Assembly: GCF_027943255.1 (NCBI RefSeq)
Contig: NC_072894.1
Location: forward strand, 80,453,601 to 80,517,600
Length of the DNA stretch: 64,000 nucleotides
Origin: Anastrepha obliqua
Lineage: Eukaryota; Arthropoda; Insecta; Diptera; Tephritidae
Direction of reading: 5' to 3'
A program made the translations under genes and the position numbers. This document shows positions 46,128 to 57,825 of the stretch, piece by piece; the first letter of the stretch is position 1; each line of letters opens with the position of its first letter. The notes below the pieces were generated by a model. It saw nothing but the letters and a program-made list of their open reading frames with translations, ran no database searches and was not told the origin of the DNA.

Positions 46128-47074
46128 TCGTGTAAGAGTGTATATATGTACATACATATGCATATGTTAAAAAATATGCATTATAGGAAGTAGCTAATTT
46201 ACCTTTCGATTTATGAGAACGCTTACTAACTTTTTTTATATAATACATTTTTTGGGTGGAAATTTCAAGTTAAGCTCATGAATTGCTAAACGCTTTGATC
46301 AACCAATGTAAAAAGGGGGTTTTATGCATACATATCTATTACTCTCGATTCACATAACACATCCAGAGCAAACACATGTTTGTCTATCTAAAATTTTCCT
46401 TATCACTCAAAACAATACGATTTCAGTACTTCTTCGCTAGAGTTATGAAAACCTGGTTTTTTATAAATCTCTATGGGAAAATATTTGAAATATTATCTTA
46501 ATGTGAGTGCATAAATAATACTGGTTTACCGGCCTTAAAATTGTAATTTGTTTTATAAATATTAGACTAGTTTCCAATGTATTTTTGTACGCTCAATATG
46601 ATTTCGGTGGGTTTTGAGAAAATCGCGATAAAAATCCATGAGAACGTCACATCTTTTGAGTATTTTCAACCCTACTTCTCCGAAAAACTTGAAGTACTGG
46701 AGTCTCTAATCTTTACTCAAGCTTTAATAAGCTTAAATCTTATAATAACCGCATAGAGTTTTCTTCCTTATAAAGCTCATGTTCGGAATCTTGCAGAAGA
46801 AAATTCTCGCCATCAGAAAAAATTGTCAAAATTCAACTCAGTTTTTGAGCTACTTCGAACTTACACTTTAATATATTAAATGCTATTAAACCGTATACCC
46901 AAAAATTTTCAAAAAAAATCGTATGCAAAAGCTGAAATTATCATAATTTTTTTGCAAATTTGTCAAACTTTTATGAGGTTTCTACAAAGCTTTGGGATTT
47001 TTTTAAAAGGCTTTTCTACAAAATGAACAATATTTTTATAAAAAATTAATAAAATATTTAGATTTAATATGAAA
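46128..47074 (+). repeat. 947-bp direct repeat, copy 2
   Basis: Near-perfect second copy of 44917-45863. Flanks differ on both sides (GGTTTTTTCG before, GCATCCGAC after), and no TG...CA ends or target duplication are visible. Confidence 0.9.
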
Positions 47075-47324
47075 GCATCCGACTTCTACATTAATAGATT
47101 TATCTTTTTAAGACATACCTTTGCAGTGAGGTAAGATAAAAACAAAAATGTCTTCCATTCCTAGAGCGTTCGAGTTCGACCGTAACTTTTGGATATCTTT
47201 CGTAATAAATTTAAATATAAAAAGTAACTTCAAAGACTTTGAAATTGGTAACAAACATTATGTACAGTATTTCTAATGGAAGTATGAATTTTCAAACTTG
47301 AGTTCCGCTATAAAAAACTTAAAT

Positions 47325-48145
47325 GCTGTTAAATGGTGTATCTCTTTTGCACTTGAAAGCAGTGTTAATATGTACACATCCTATAGGTAAAAAAAGTCAC
47401 GTTTTGTCTACGGAAAAATATTTGAAGAAGCAATGGTATACTGAAGCTAGAAACGTTGACGACTTCGTCGGGCGAAAGCGGAAATTATCGTTGGGTGAAG
47501 GTGAAGCACTTTTAGAGAAAAGTGATGTTAATATTTCCAAAGACACAATTCGAAGATGTTTATGTGCAGAAGAACTGAAATTCCAGAGAATATTGAAAAA
47601 ATTGATGTTCTCATCATAACACATTGAAAAAAGACTTGCATGGGCTAAGGCGAATTCAGAACGGAATTTGACCGTAATATTCATGGGTGAATCTTCTTTG
47701 ACGGCGAATAGTTGCATACGAAGGGTGCTCTGCTGATAATCCACAAGTTCAACCAACTGTTAAACATCCAGTTAAGATTCATGTTGCGGACTGCTTCTCT
47801 GGAAAAATATTTTGCCGTTTATTTTGAATTACCGCCAATTTGAATGCAGTTTTAATGAACGTAATTTACCAAAAAGCATCATTACCATCAGCTGCGAAGA
47901 TATTTGGAAGATCTAGCCAACTTTGGATTTTACAAGAGGGCAACGGTTCTAAATATCGAATTACCCAATGTGTATAGAGTGGAAACCGCAAAATAGGATT
48001 GAAATATGGGATTGGCCTTCACAGTCGCCTAATGCCAACCTTACTGAAAATGTTATGCAAAACCTCAAAGGAAAAAACATATGGCCTCTCAAACAGTTAT
48101 CAAGGCAAATTCGGCTGATTTGTAGCCTATTACTTCCATTACTAC
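47325..48145 (+). mobile_element. Decayed Tc1-like transposon
   Basis: A 98-codon frame at 47323-47619 holds GRKRKLSLGEGEALLEKSDV and NISKDTIRRCLCAEELKFQR, the bipartite DNA-binding helices of Tc1. Later blocks are HIEKRLAWAKANSERNLTVI, then FMGESS, where the first catalytic Asp of the usual FSDES box reads Gly. After a frameshift come VKHPVK(I)HV-like and PSAAKIFGRSSQLWILQEGN-like segments. The last block is IEIWDWPSQSPNANLTENV at about 47999-48055, the DWPSQSPD(L)NPIE box with Asn at the expected Asp. Frames shift repeatedly. Dead. Confidence 0.8.
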
Positions 48146-48479
48146 GTGCGCAGAAATTAACATAAAGTATGACTCACAGATGCCACGCCATTATAGCTAA
48201 TTGTGGTGACTAAACATTTTATTGAATATATTATCATCATATATCATAAATATTATAAGCCCATGTCATGCAAGAAACAAAAGCCTAAACTTGGATAAAT
48301 CGAACCGTTAACACGATTTTTCGAAAGAAGTATGTCTAAAATAGAAACGTGACGCCGTCACATCGATCAATTAGGCGTAGACCTATTTGACCAATTAATT
48401 TCTAACAAACTACATTGTGTGGACTTGTAATATTGAGCATACGCAATATATTCAATAAAATATATAGCCACCACTATTA

Positions 48480-49105
48480 GCTATAATGGCTTCAAATCTC
48501 GAGTCGTACTTTGTGCTAATTTCTGGGCAAATTTTTACCTGCACACGGTATCAAATTGCAGCTCCGTGGGGAACAATTAACATCGCAGAGACGGCTGATA
48601 ACATAATTACCAAACATGGCGCGCCATCATGCTGGAATCATAGGTTCCAGATCTCAAGCAATAGTTTATCACAGCGCTCTGGCACTCACCGTTAATCGAA
48701 ATGACGTTTCCAGTAGCATTTTTTAAGAAAAATTGGACATTGATGTCATCGCCTCCAAAATCCGAATCAAATGGTCACTCTCTGAGGATGCATTGGTTTC
48801 TCGACGATCATGTGCTGGGTTTCCGATCCCCAGATGCGGCAGTTTTATAATTTAAAATAGCCCCCGAGACGAAATGCGCTCCATTAGAAGATATAGTTTT
48901 GACTTTTTTCAATAAACGCGCTGTTTGGGTTACACAACATTGACCGTGGGTATAGGTTTTTATAATATTTCTCAATGGAATGCGATCGCAAAGCGATTAA
49001 TTTCGTTCCACGGAGGTACGATGCTGACTTTGTCAAGATCTTTAGCGCAAAAGAGCTGTCACTACCAAAATAGCATAAAATTACAAGCCAATAAAAATAT
49101 ATATA
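48480..49105 (-). mobile_element. IS630/Tc1-mariner-type transposase fragment
   Basis: On the - strand: GNPAHDRRETN (W..ENPHVIVE-type block) near 48830, NATGNVISINGEC-like near 48710, then MFGNYVISRLCDVNCSPRSC followed by NLIPC (about 48625-48560), the end of the catalytic core. It is similar in type to the elements at 17078 and 33661. Stops in all frames. Confidence 0.6.
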
Positions 49106-49109
49106 TGGA

Positions 49110-50880
49110 CCGCCCTATATAAATATTGTTACAACTATTGGTACATACAATTAAAAAATACATGCTTTTGAGTTTAGGAAATTCCTCGTGTTTAATGGTT
49201 TATTGGGACAAACATTTCTTCCACCAAGTCGAAAATCAGAGTTTGCTTACTACCTCCATAGGGTAAGACCAACTTTTTCCAACTCTTTTTTGTACTTCTT
49301 TTCATCATCTGTAAGTAGTCGCACTATCATTAGACGTCTGCCCTGTATGGAGGAAAATTTGGAATTAGCCAAAGATTTGTTTTGACTCCAATACATATAT
49401 ACATAAGCAGGCCCTATACTCCACGAGGAGATCAGGCCAGCAGTAAGTAAATTTGCACATAAAAAATCACATCAAAAATAACTCAACAGTCCATTTAAAT
49501 TCCATAAATTAGATAAGCAACTCAAATGTTGGTCACACACCTGAATGTGTAATCGCTGAGCACCAATTAAATTCAATTTTATTGGGTATATAAATGTGTC
49601 GATACCCGTTGGAGAAATTCCCTTTGGCACCGAAAGCATTGGTTCTTCCAAAATTTTCTGGTCACTTTATGGGATGAATTTGATTCAATGAGATATTATT
49701 GCAGATATATTTCCAAGGTTTTATACACTTACATGGCCTGAAATTGCTGTGCTGTTTGGGCCATTTTCTTTTAAATTGGTATTTTTTACGAAATAATCAC
49801 AAAAATGGCAGAATAAAAAGTGACGCGTTTCTTTAATAAAAAAAATAAAAAATATAAAAAAAAATTATATTATATAAAAAATTCATTTAAATTGTAAATA
49901 TTCAATTGTCAATTCTGTGACATAAAATTACATAAATAAAATGCGATAAAAAAGTAGTTGTAAAGTACACTTTTTACGCAAAGTGCGATTGGGGAAAGGT
50001 AATTCAACTCGCCTCCTGGCTTTTATCCTTAATGATGATGCCATTTCAGAATACTTATCACAGTGGAACTAATAAATAGATGCCGAATTTCCGAATTCAC
50101 ATCTTCTATTTCTTAATTCGGTCTCTACCGATTTCAGAGAGTTTTGCCAATTTAAAAACGTCGTAATGTCTTTCTCAAATTTACCATTGATCAACGTAGA
50201 GCACATCCAAGTCTTGTATTCAGTGCGTCCAACGCATAAAAAGTGCTCTTTTTCTTTGCCAGCAACTACCAGCACCACTTTTAACACTGTAGTTGGTGCA
50301 CCAATTTAATTTATTTAGGCCACATGGCCTGAACAAGATACCAACTATATCTGAGAAATTTGCTCATATAGAGGGAAAATTCTCCATTTTCCAACAACAA
50401 ATTAATGAAATCATCACAGAGATCCCATTTGTCATCCAAAGCTAATGTGTGCCCTTTTTAATTCCAACCTATTGCTGTCGCTCAATGCAATTTCGTATGT
50501 ATTGACGGAAAACCAAGTTCAAACAATGGTTCCAAATTGTGTCGAAAGTCTTTAATATCAAAATGGTTTCGTATATAAACAGTGGTAGTTCGGAAAAATT
50601 TGCCCCTCAAAAGTCGTACGTTGGCAGTTCAGGACCCTCCTTTCATATGAATTGGGTAAAACAGCATGGATGCATTGATTTATTGTTATTGCTTACTCAC
50701 ATTCAGCCATCATAAAATTGTGAATTCGGGTGTTGCAAGTATTTCAAAGTTTCCGAAGTTTATTTCCACATCTATGTGCCTACAGTCCTATTTGACATCT
50801 GAGGGACAAAATACTCCTCAATTGTGTTCCCCCATACACTATAAATCTCTTTATTTGTGCCCTGCGTCTTGATGTGTTTT
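49110..50880. other. No recognised gene
   Basis: A 72-codon - strand frame at 50069-50287 (WMCSTLINGKFEKDITTFLN and onward) has balanced composition and may be a transposase scrap, but I cannot name it. The rest is AT-rich. Confidence 0.35.
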
Positions 50881-50887
50881 TTTCACA

Positions 50888-51052
50888 AATGGACCTCTAG
50901 TTTTGAGCCGACTTGGAATGGCAGATGGTTTTTATGAGAAGCTTTTTCATGGCTGAAATACTCTCGGAGGTTTGCCATTGCTTGCCGAAGGATGAAAACA
51001 ACTTTTTCATCAAGTGGTATTTCATGCTTGAGGTTCTGAATGCATACACTAA
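50888..51052 (-). mobile_element. tRNA-headed SINE family, copy F
   Basis: Antisense core: TTTTGAGCCGACTTGGAATG, GCAGATGGTTTTTATGAG, TCATGGCTGAAATACTC, TCGGAGGTTTGCCATTGC, then GGTATTTCATGCTTGAGGTT towards the head. It ends next to the TIR MITE at 51057. Confidence 0.7.
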
Positions 51053-51056
51053 CATA

Positions 51057-51313
51057 TCGCACCCTAAATACAAAAGGGTCACAACTCAAAATTTTCCACA
51101 CTCGAGCTTGACTTGTTTACAGTAGCACAGAAAACAAACTATGTGACATATCACGTTGAAATTTGCCATGTAAGCTTATAACAGTCCTACCAAAAAACAA
51201 AAAATTTATTTTTGCCATATGTCATCCGCGGACCGTTTTATTGATAACGTCTCATTCATATTTGAGCAGAAGTACATTTTGAGTTGTGACTTTTTTGTAT
51301 TTAGGGTGCGATA
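51057..51313. mobile_element. 257-bp MITE with ~36-bp terminal inverted repeats and TA target
   Basis: The left end TCGCACCCTAAATACAAAA continues through GTCACAACTCAAAAT. The right end is its reverse complement with two mismatches over 36 bases. TA precedes (51055-51056) and follows (51314-51315), as for Tc1/mariner-class insertions. The interior is non-coding. Non-autonomous. Confidence 0.85.
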
Positions 51314-51319
51314 TATATA

Positions 51320-53955
51320 GTAGCTACGTATCATACGACCGCAGTTACGGCGTCAGCGATACTGTATTGTTCATAAATATTACCATGGCATAGCTCAGAG
51401 CTTTTAACTTCACCTAATATAATGAAAGCCATATGCTCGCTATGAATATGGAAAGTCATTAGCAAGAACAATACGACTTTTGATTAAAACAAATCTTCAG
51501 AAGTGAAAAAATTCTATGCAATTTTTGAACATCAGTCAACTTGTGCAACGTAAACTTTATGCACACTCTTCGGTGGTGCATAGATTCAGCTAAGAAGCTA
51601 CAAATTGTTTATTCTGCGTCCCATATAAAAGGCATTGGATCCACTCGAGCTTTCATGTGGCAAGAGGAGTGAAAAGAAAACCGAACAAAAGAGTCAAAAA
51701 CATTATAACTTATTCTTCCTTGATTAGTTCGACCATAACGTCGTTGGAATCGGCGGTGATCAACGATTGCAGTTGATCCGCATGTGACTTCTAAACGTTT
51801 TTATGCAGCGTAAGCTAATTATAAACTTTGCCGCAGAATAAATAGTTGCCACCATGACAAAGTTTTATCTATAATAGTTTTGGAATGACAGCTTTTGTTT
51901 AGAGGCACATTTGTGAATCGATGACACACACATACTGTCTTTTCAGGTTTATCCATAGAAATGTGGTGCAATTTTACGAGCACATCAGAGAGGAGTCTTG
52001 CTCTCTGCCCTATGTAATAAAATTATTTCTTTTTGAAAGTCGTGTATACCAGTTTTTGAAGGCTTATTCCTTTCTCACGAAGCAGTTACTTAAGCTAACA
52101 CCTTTAAATGACTTATATGAATACACCTTAAATTCAAAAATCTCTGGAAAGACTTCTTTGTTACTAAACAAAATATTGAAAATATTTAATCTCATCGCAC
52201 TTTTTTTCCACCTCTTATACATACCTCATTTGACCAAGGAAATCCTCAACGACCGGCAGCATAATTTTCTTCTTGAGTCCTCTGTTAAAAAATTTAATTA
52301 ATGCCGATCTTATCCAATTAACGTAGTTCATATTTACATAAGTCACGAGACTACTTAAAACCTTTCTCAATATTAGCTAGTCGAGAATAGCTTTCAAATT
52401 TCAATGATATTCTTCCGAATGGTAATACGGCTCGAATTAAGCAATGAATGCACTGTGCATTATTGAAACATGCTGCGATAGAGGAAAGCAACAATCAATA
52501 TTCTTGAATTAAAATTCTATTGGAAAATCAATAAAATATAATACTTAAACCTCGTAGTAGAAATAAAAGAAATGTCAAAAGAAAATCGGTAGCAAATTGT
52601 CAGCGAAAACATTACAAATCCAAAGACCAGTAGTCAAGTGACCATTATTTCAGCTACTTACGACGCAGCAGACCACCTCCTGCAAAACTGCCACCATAAA
52701 TGCCAAGACAGCTGCATAACTCTGTGCCAAGTAGTTTGCTTCAAATGTCGCGCGGTGGCAGTGAACACTTCGACTTGGCCAACTACTGAACTTGTGAAGT
52801 ACCGCTTTGCCTTCAATTTTCAACTTCTCCCATCCAGTCATTCCGCGTCATTGGTGTTTTGTTCACTCAGCCATTTGTTTGGCCACTTTGCCATTTCTAG
52901 TATACCTTAGTTGCTTGGAAGTTACATATCTCGTGAGCGTCGATCTCACTCATTTAACTTGTACTCGTATTATACAGATTTGCTGTTGCGCGTCACATCT
53001 CTACACACACATATATATACATATGGAAGTTTATACGTTTTCCTTGTTGTCAGCAATGAAGGTCATTGTTGCCCAATTATGGCGTGTTCGCATCCGTTAC
53101 TTTGTTTATGATTCGTCGTAGTGCATTCCTATTTTCTTAGACATTTGGCCAGTTTGTTATGAAGTGCTGTTGTGCTGTGCCATGCTGCTTCAGCTGTTTG
53201 AAATCAAGCGTAGATGTTGCAGAGAGAGGTGTGTGTGTGTGTGTATGAAGATGCTATAAGAATTTATGGCAACTTTTGGCGGCAACCATTAGTAGTGAAC
53301 TATTGTTACAATGTCGGTGCAAAAATTTGTGAAAAATAAAATGAAAGTAAATTAGTTAAGATGCATTTACGAATAATCTAATAAATCAGTATCGTAAAAG
53401 CTATGTATGTATTTAAATAAATAGCACAAAGCTGTAGGTTAGCCACAGGAAGGTTGAAAAGTATTGAAAGTGGCACTTATTAACCAGAGGAGGAGTTCCT
53501 ATTTAGACCCCATTTTAATACTATATTTCGTCTTTCATTGGAGCACACCAATCCGGTCTGTAAATACATCTTTGTTTTCAAACCACTTAAAGTTGACGTG
53601 TTTCAGTGAAATTGTGAGCGTGGCACAGCGCCAGCAAGTACACGTTTTAAAACCTGCCGCGCATAAGTAGCGGACGCCACTCTACAGGCAATAGAGCGAT
53701 TCCATACGAAGTGAACCAAGTATCTTGGATATTGTCGTCAGTTCTTTTAAGATGTGGTTTAATTGTAGGCTTTAGTGTAATAAGAAGTGAACTGAACAAA
53801 TTTTGAAAACATTTCCTAATTTTAAGATTTTTTCAATGCTGATAATTAGGGTATAGAGTATTTTGGGGTGAAATACATATCTTCGGTTCTTTGTAACATT
53901 TTTACAATTTTTTTATTTTAATTTTTAAGTATAAAAAATACTTCAAAAATATATA
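51320..53955. other. No recognised gene
   Basis: The 126-codon + frame at 51921-52301 is Leu/Phe-rich with no domain I recognise. 52638-53121 has overlapping frames on both strands. A GTGTGTGTGTGTGTGT run lies at 53230. Unassigned. Confidence 0.35.
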
Positions 53956-53959
53956 TTTG

Positions 53960-54830
53960 AGAAAGTAATTCTATTTTTTTCGAAATTTTGCAAATCGATT
54001 GAAGAATCGCTACCGGCATTAGTAAGCAAATACACGGTATTTTTCGCTGCATCGCTGTACGTATTTGAATACAACTTCTTGTGGAGCATAGAGCGTCAAC
54101 AATTCCAGATCGCCAGTTAGTACGGTTTTGCGCTATAACCCTCAGTCCGTTCCATGATAAGCCAAGAGTTGTCATTTCGGATTCGGTTGATCCTCGCCAG
54201 GTTGCACGAGGAACGTCATGCTTGTTGGAACGTGTTGCACTTTAACGCATGTTTAGCCACGTTGTTGTCGTTTCTTCGACCAATCCATTGCCCTTTCCTT
54301 CTCCGCACTTCACAGGCAATCTCGACCTAATTGGTAATCCTAAGTAACTCGGAGTTGCTTATTTTTCGGGGCGTGAAGATTCGTAGCATCCGTTGAAGGT
54401 AGCGGTTCATGAAAATTTGAAGGAGTTCTGTGATTGCCACTGTAACCTGCCAAGTAGTGCACCCATACAACAACACAGATTTAACGCATGCATTGAATAT
54501 TTTTAGTTTGCTACCGACGCTTATGTTGTTGTTCTGTCATAGAGGCGCGGGAATACCAAATGCAGACTTCGCTTTGCATACTCTTTGTTCAACATCTATA
54601 TCAGTACCTCCACTTGCGTCCATAATACTCCCGACGCTTCAAAACTTTTTCACGCTCTCGAGCCGCTGCCCATCGACGTACAATGACTCAGAGGTGGTAC
54701 TGTCGAGATACAAGGATTTAGTTTTATTGATTTTAAGTGGAGCACGGACGTGGTCATAGCCTTAAGATCAGAAAGTTTGGGTGACAGTAAGCAGATCTCA
54801 TCGTCATATGCCAGGTATCTCAATGACATG
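53960..54830 (-). mobile_element. LINE reverse transcriptase fragment (palm end to C-terminus)
   Basis: On the - strand: YDDEICLLSPKLSDLKAM at about 54820-54765 (YADD-type catalytic box altered to YDDE), then LKIFNACVKSVLLYGCTTWQ near 54510-54450, an LQIFMNRYLQRMLRIF block, and TTLGLSWNGLRVIAQNR...WRSGIVDALCSTRS at 54170-54080. Frames are broken. It resembles the family at 3110-4395. Confidence 0.75.
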
Positions 54831-54889
54831 CCTTCGAGTTTATTTCTTCTGCCTTGCCCATTTCTGCCTGGCCCATTTTCCATTTATAG

Positions 54890-54945
54890 CAAACATCAAG
54901 ACGCTCACCACAAATTGGAGGAGGAGCTCGGCCAAATTTGTAACA
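54890..54945 (+). mobile_element. tRNA-headed SINE family, short fragment G
   Basis: AACATCAAGACGCTC, then CACAAATTGGAGGAGGAGCT and CGGCCAAA match the 3' core of the complete copy (60475-60525). Only ~55 bp. Confidence 0.55.
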
Positions 54946-55029
54946 ATTCCACATCTATGGTATGTTTAAGTACATTAAGGGGCTCTCCCAAAAAAGGAGC
55001 GGTGTTTCCAGCGGAATTATAAATTTTAT

Positions 55030-55390
55030 TATGTTTTAAGAATTGTACCAAAATATTTCCGGAAAATATTAAGATCTACCTGGGTTGGATCGTTTTGAAT
55101 ATACCTGTATAATAATTAAGTTATTAAAACTATATATTTAAAAAAAAAATCACCTGGGATGAGAGAAGTGCTTAATCTTATAATGCCCGCATAAAATGTT
55201 TTAAAACTGTATCAAGAGAATCAAAATAACGAGATTTTTGAGCCAATTCCAAATTGGCCCACGTCACGTAAATATTCATATTTTTCCGAAATATTTTGGG
55301 GGAAGTCTTTAAATATAATAAATTTATAATTCCGATGAAAAAATTGTGCCGATATTTTGGTATGATAAATGATGTGCCGTGTTAAGCTGT
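55030..55390. repeat. Candidate TIR repeat related to the 22-kb element
   Basis: TACCAAAATATTTCCGG near 55048 and an inverted GATATTTTGGTATGATAAATGATGTGCC near 55350-55377 resemble each other and the left end at 21961 (GGTGCATCACTC...TACCAAAA...CGG). The interior is AT-rich and non-coding. Confidence 0.35.
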
Positions 55391-55895
55391 TAAAGTTAGT
55401 TTTGAAAAGTTTCCTTGTGAGATAAATTTTTCGATGTGTATAACAAACCAAGTCGCTGTCATGAATTGAGAGTGTAGATTTTACGTACATATAATATTTT
55501 CAAAGATTTAGTAGCTTTAATAAAATAATAATCTTGAAACATTTTTATCTCACGAACTTGAATTGTTTATCAATCTCTAAACCGGACGGACATCTGAAAT
55601 ATGTGAGACTCCCTACTTTCTTCGCCCTTATTATCAGCTTTAGTAAACACCTCCGACTTGAAGCTATCTGGGTTATTACTTACGGCTATCATTTACGTTT
55701 TTATAAGCAATTCCATACTTTGATATTTTCCACTTTTAATTTTTTTTGTTGCCCCCAAAAGTTTCCACTTCCTTTTATTTCGCAGTGAAACACAATGAAT
55801 TTCCAGTCCTATCCCGTCCTCGAACTTTTGCGCTAAAAAATTGAAATCAAGGAGTACTCATAACCATAAAAACTTACACAATATTTTTTTTACAG
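55391..55895. other. Intron upstream of the spectrin-repeat exons
   Basis: No exon was recognised between the repeat and the acceptor at 55895. Ends in a pyrimidine-rich tract TTTTTTTTACAG. Confidence 0.5.
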
Positions 55896-56018
55896 AGTCC
55901 GGAAAAATTATATATTAAGGTAGTTGAATTAGAGCCAAAGATCACAACACTAGGCACGAACCTTGATGAGTCCATACGCTTGCAGAGGGACCACGATGAG
56001 ACTCTTAGGAATATACAG
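55896..56018 (+). CDS. Spectrin-repeat protein, internal exon 1 of 3 seen
   Basis: A 41-codon exon bounded by TTTTTTTTACAG before 55896 and CAG|GTTAGT at 56018/56019, both at phase 0. It reads SPEKLYIKVVELEPKI through SIRLQRDHDETLRNIQ, an amphipathic helix of the sort that starts a spectrin repeat. It joins in frame to the exon at 56113 across a 94-bp intron. A longer acceptor use (AG at 55896-55897) would give an early stop, which decides the boundary. Earlier exons are not recognisable in this window. Confidence 0.85.
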
Positions 56019-56112
56019 GTTAGTTAAAACCACAGTGAAATGTGGCGAACAAAATATAAAAATGATCAAGTACTTTTATCGATTTCTATCACTCTCTCTT
56101 TCTTCTTTATAG

Positions 56113-57420
56113 AATCTGCCCGGCCCGATGGACGAATTTGTGCAAAAGGCTGACAAACTGCTCACCAGCAAGCGTATCAGTTCCGAGCTAGTCAATGCCA
56201 TGGCCGATACGCTGAACATTATTTGGCAAGATATTTTGCACCTGTTGCAAGACCGTCAACACATACTTCATCTCGCCACACAATTTCACGAAAAAATGGT
56301 GCAGTGTCAGCGGCGTATGGATCAGTTGGAAGTGGCCTGTATCGATACAATGCTGCCCATAGAAGTGGCGGCCGTGCAGGAGTTCCTCAACAAATTTAAG
56401 CAGCTGCGTATCGACATGCTCACCGCGGTTATGGCAGCGCTCAAAGATGGCAACGAACTACTGTCACAGCTAAAGGAACTTGTCAATCTGGAAACGTTAG
56501 ATACGCGGCCAGAGCATATCAAGCGAGACGCCACACGCGCCGTTCATCAAGTACAGCATTGGCTGGAGGCGTTACACGATCGCCGTAATGCGCTGGAGAG
56601 CGCGTGGCAAACGCGCAAAACGCAATTGGAACATTGTCTCACATTAGCGTTGCTCGGCCGTGAACTGGACGAAGTGGAAACAGCATTACGACAGCAGCGC
56701 AACGAAATCGATAGCCTCTTTAGTCTGGGCGAGTGCGAACATACGGCAAATAATGCACTGCACAACTATCGTGAATGGAAGCAGCATGCTTTGCAGCTAC
56801 GTGATCGCGCACTCAAGATCACACGCGCCAAAGAGAAGCTGCAGGCATCGGGCACCTTTACTGGTGATGAGGCATGCGCACGCGCCTATAATGTGCTGAG
56901 TGCGTGCACTGAACATTTGGACCTCGTCGATCAACGTGAACATTGGCTGCAGCAGTCACGTGATTTCTTCGCCAAGGCCGAGAACACACTTAGCGTGCTC
57001 GAGAAACTTGAAGTGGAACTGACGAACGTGCGATTGCCTCCTAATTCACCGGAGAGTTTTGCAATGTACTCGAAGGTGGCGCGTGATGTGCGCAGCTTTA
57101 CCGAAGAACCGCTACGCTTGGGCTATAGTATATTGGATGAGGTAGGCCGTACGCAGCCCGAAACTCAGGGCGTAAAACGTGTGCTCGATGAGATCGAGAA
57201 TCGTAAAACGTACATCGAAAGCGTATGTTCGACAAGCAACCAAGATCACCAACGCGTGCAGAAAGCACTTTCGGACTTTCTCGCACAGTACAATGATTTA
57301 CTCAATTGGTTAATGACGTCTGGCCAATTGTATTTGAAACAGCATGTGGACATGGGCAGCACATTACAACAGTGCAAACAGTTTTTACTACAACATCATG
57401 AGCTTATGCAGGATCTGGAG
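56113..57420 (+). CDS. Spectrin-repeat protein, main exon
   Basis: A 436-codon exon from TTCTTTATAG|AAT to GAG|GTAAGT, phase 0 at both ends. It encodes mostly charged helix with no membrane segment or signal peptide: about four tandem spectrin-type three-helix repeats. The helix-A tryptophans expected of such repeats are visible (VHQVQHWLEALHDRRNAL, YREWKQHALQLRDRAL, QREHWLQQSRDFFAKAE, YNDLLNWLMTSGQLYL). Such proteins act in the cytoplasm as elongated scaffolds. The arrangement resembles the spectrin segments of Sec14/spectrin and Dbl/Trio-type Rho exchange factors, or CCDC141/SESTD1-like proteins. No Sec14, DH/PH or Ig domain is in this window, so no gene name is given. GC content and codon use are clearly higher than in the surrounding DNA, as for a conserved host gene. 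The ATG at 56128 is internal, not the start. Confidence 0.9.
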
Positions 57421-57483
57421 GTAAGTCTAAGTATTCATATCCATGAAAAACTAAGATTAAAAAACGAATATCTCATTTTCCAG
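57421..57483 (+). other. 63-bp intron, stop-free and a multiple of three
   Basis: GTAAGTCTAAGT at the 5' end and CTCATTTTCCAG at the 3' end, flanked by ...CTGGAG and ATAAAAGGG. The size is typical of fly minimal introns. It contains no stop in the coding frame, so a retained form would insert 21 residues between two helices (QDLE and IKGEL). Confidence 0.8.
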
Positions 57484-57825
57484 ATAAAAGGGGAGCTTAT
57501 AAATCTACTACTCGAATCGATTAAGGCACATTTGGAGTCGTTGAGTCCGCAACAACGTTACGATGTGGACTCAAAGGCTGAGGCGCTTCACAAGCACTGG
57601 ATCGAGCTTAAAGATTTGGTGCTGAAACGTGTCGATTATGTTTCGTTGCTTATCGAATTCTTTGAGAAAGCAAATGAGTTAGCTAGTCAGCTGGATAACT
57701 TGGATAAGCAGCTAAAACAAACACCAGATGAGCAGAAGCTGCAGTTTCTGCAAGAGAATTGGAAGCATATACGTGCCGACTATGCAGATCTTAAAAGTTT
57801 GGGAACGCGATTTATCACCTTGAAA
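57484..57825 (+). CDS. Spectrin-repeat protein, third exon seen
   Basis: A 114-codon exon joining in phase 0 to the main exon. It continues the repeats: LLLESIKAHLESLSPQQRYD, LHKHWIELKDLVLKRVDYVS, FFEKANELASQLDNLDKQLK and LQENWKHIRADYADLKSLG, the two Trp residues being in the usual helix positions. The donor is read as TTGAAA|GTGTGT at 57825/57826. The next codons (CRFVFLYILLIR) become hydrophobic and AT-rich and soon reach a stop, so they are read as intron. No later exon was found in the window. The following intron would therefore exceed 6 kb and contains the mariner on the opposite strand. Confidence 0.85.

Noticed and set aside
44917..47074. The 947-bp direct repeats as LTRs of a small element
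   Set aside because: No TG...CA or similar ends, no primer-binding site or purine tract, no target duplication, and only 264 bp of non-coding DNA between them.
51921..52301. 126-codon + strand ORF
   Set aside because: Leu/Phe/Lys-rich composition expected from AT-rich DNA; no motif recognised.
56128..56130. ATG at 56128 as the gene's start codon
   Set aside because: The frame extends upstream to a good acceptor at 56112 and joins in phase to the exon at 55896-56018.
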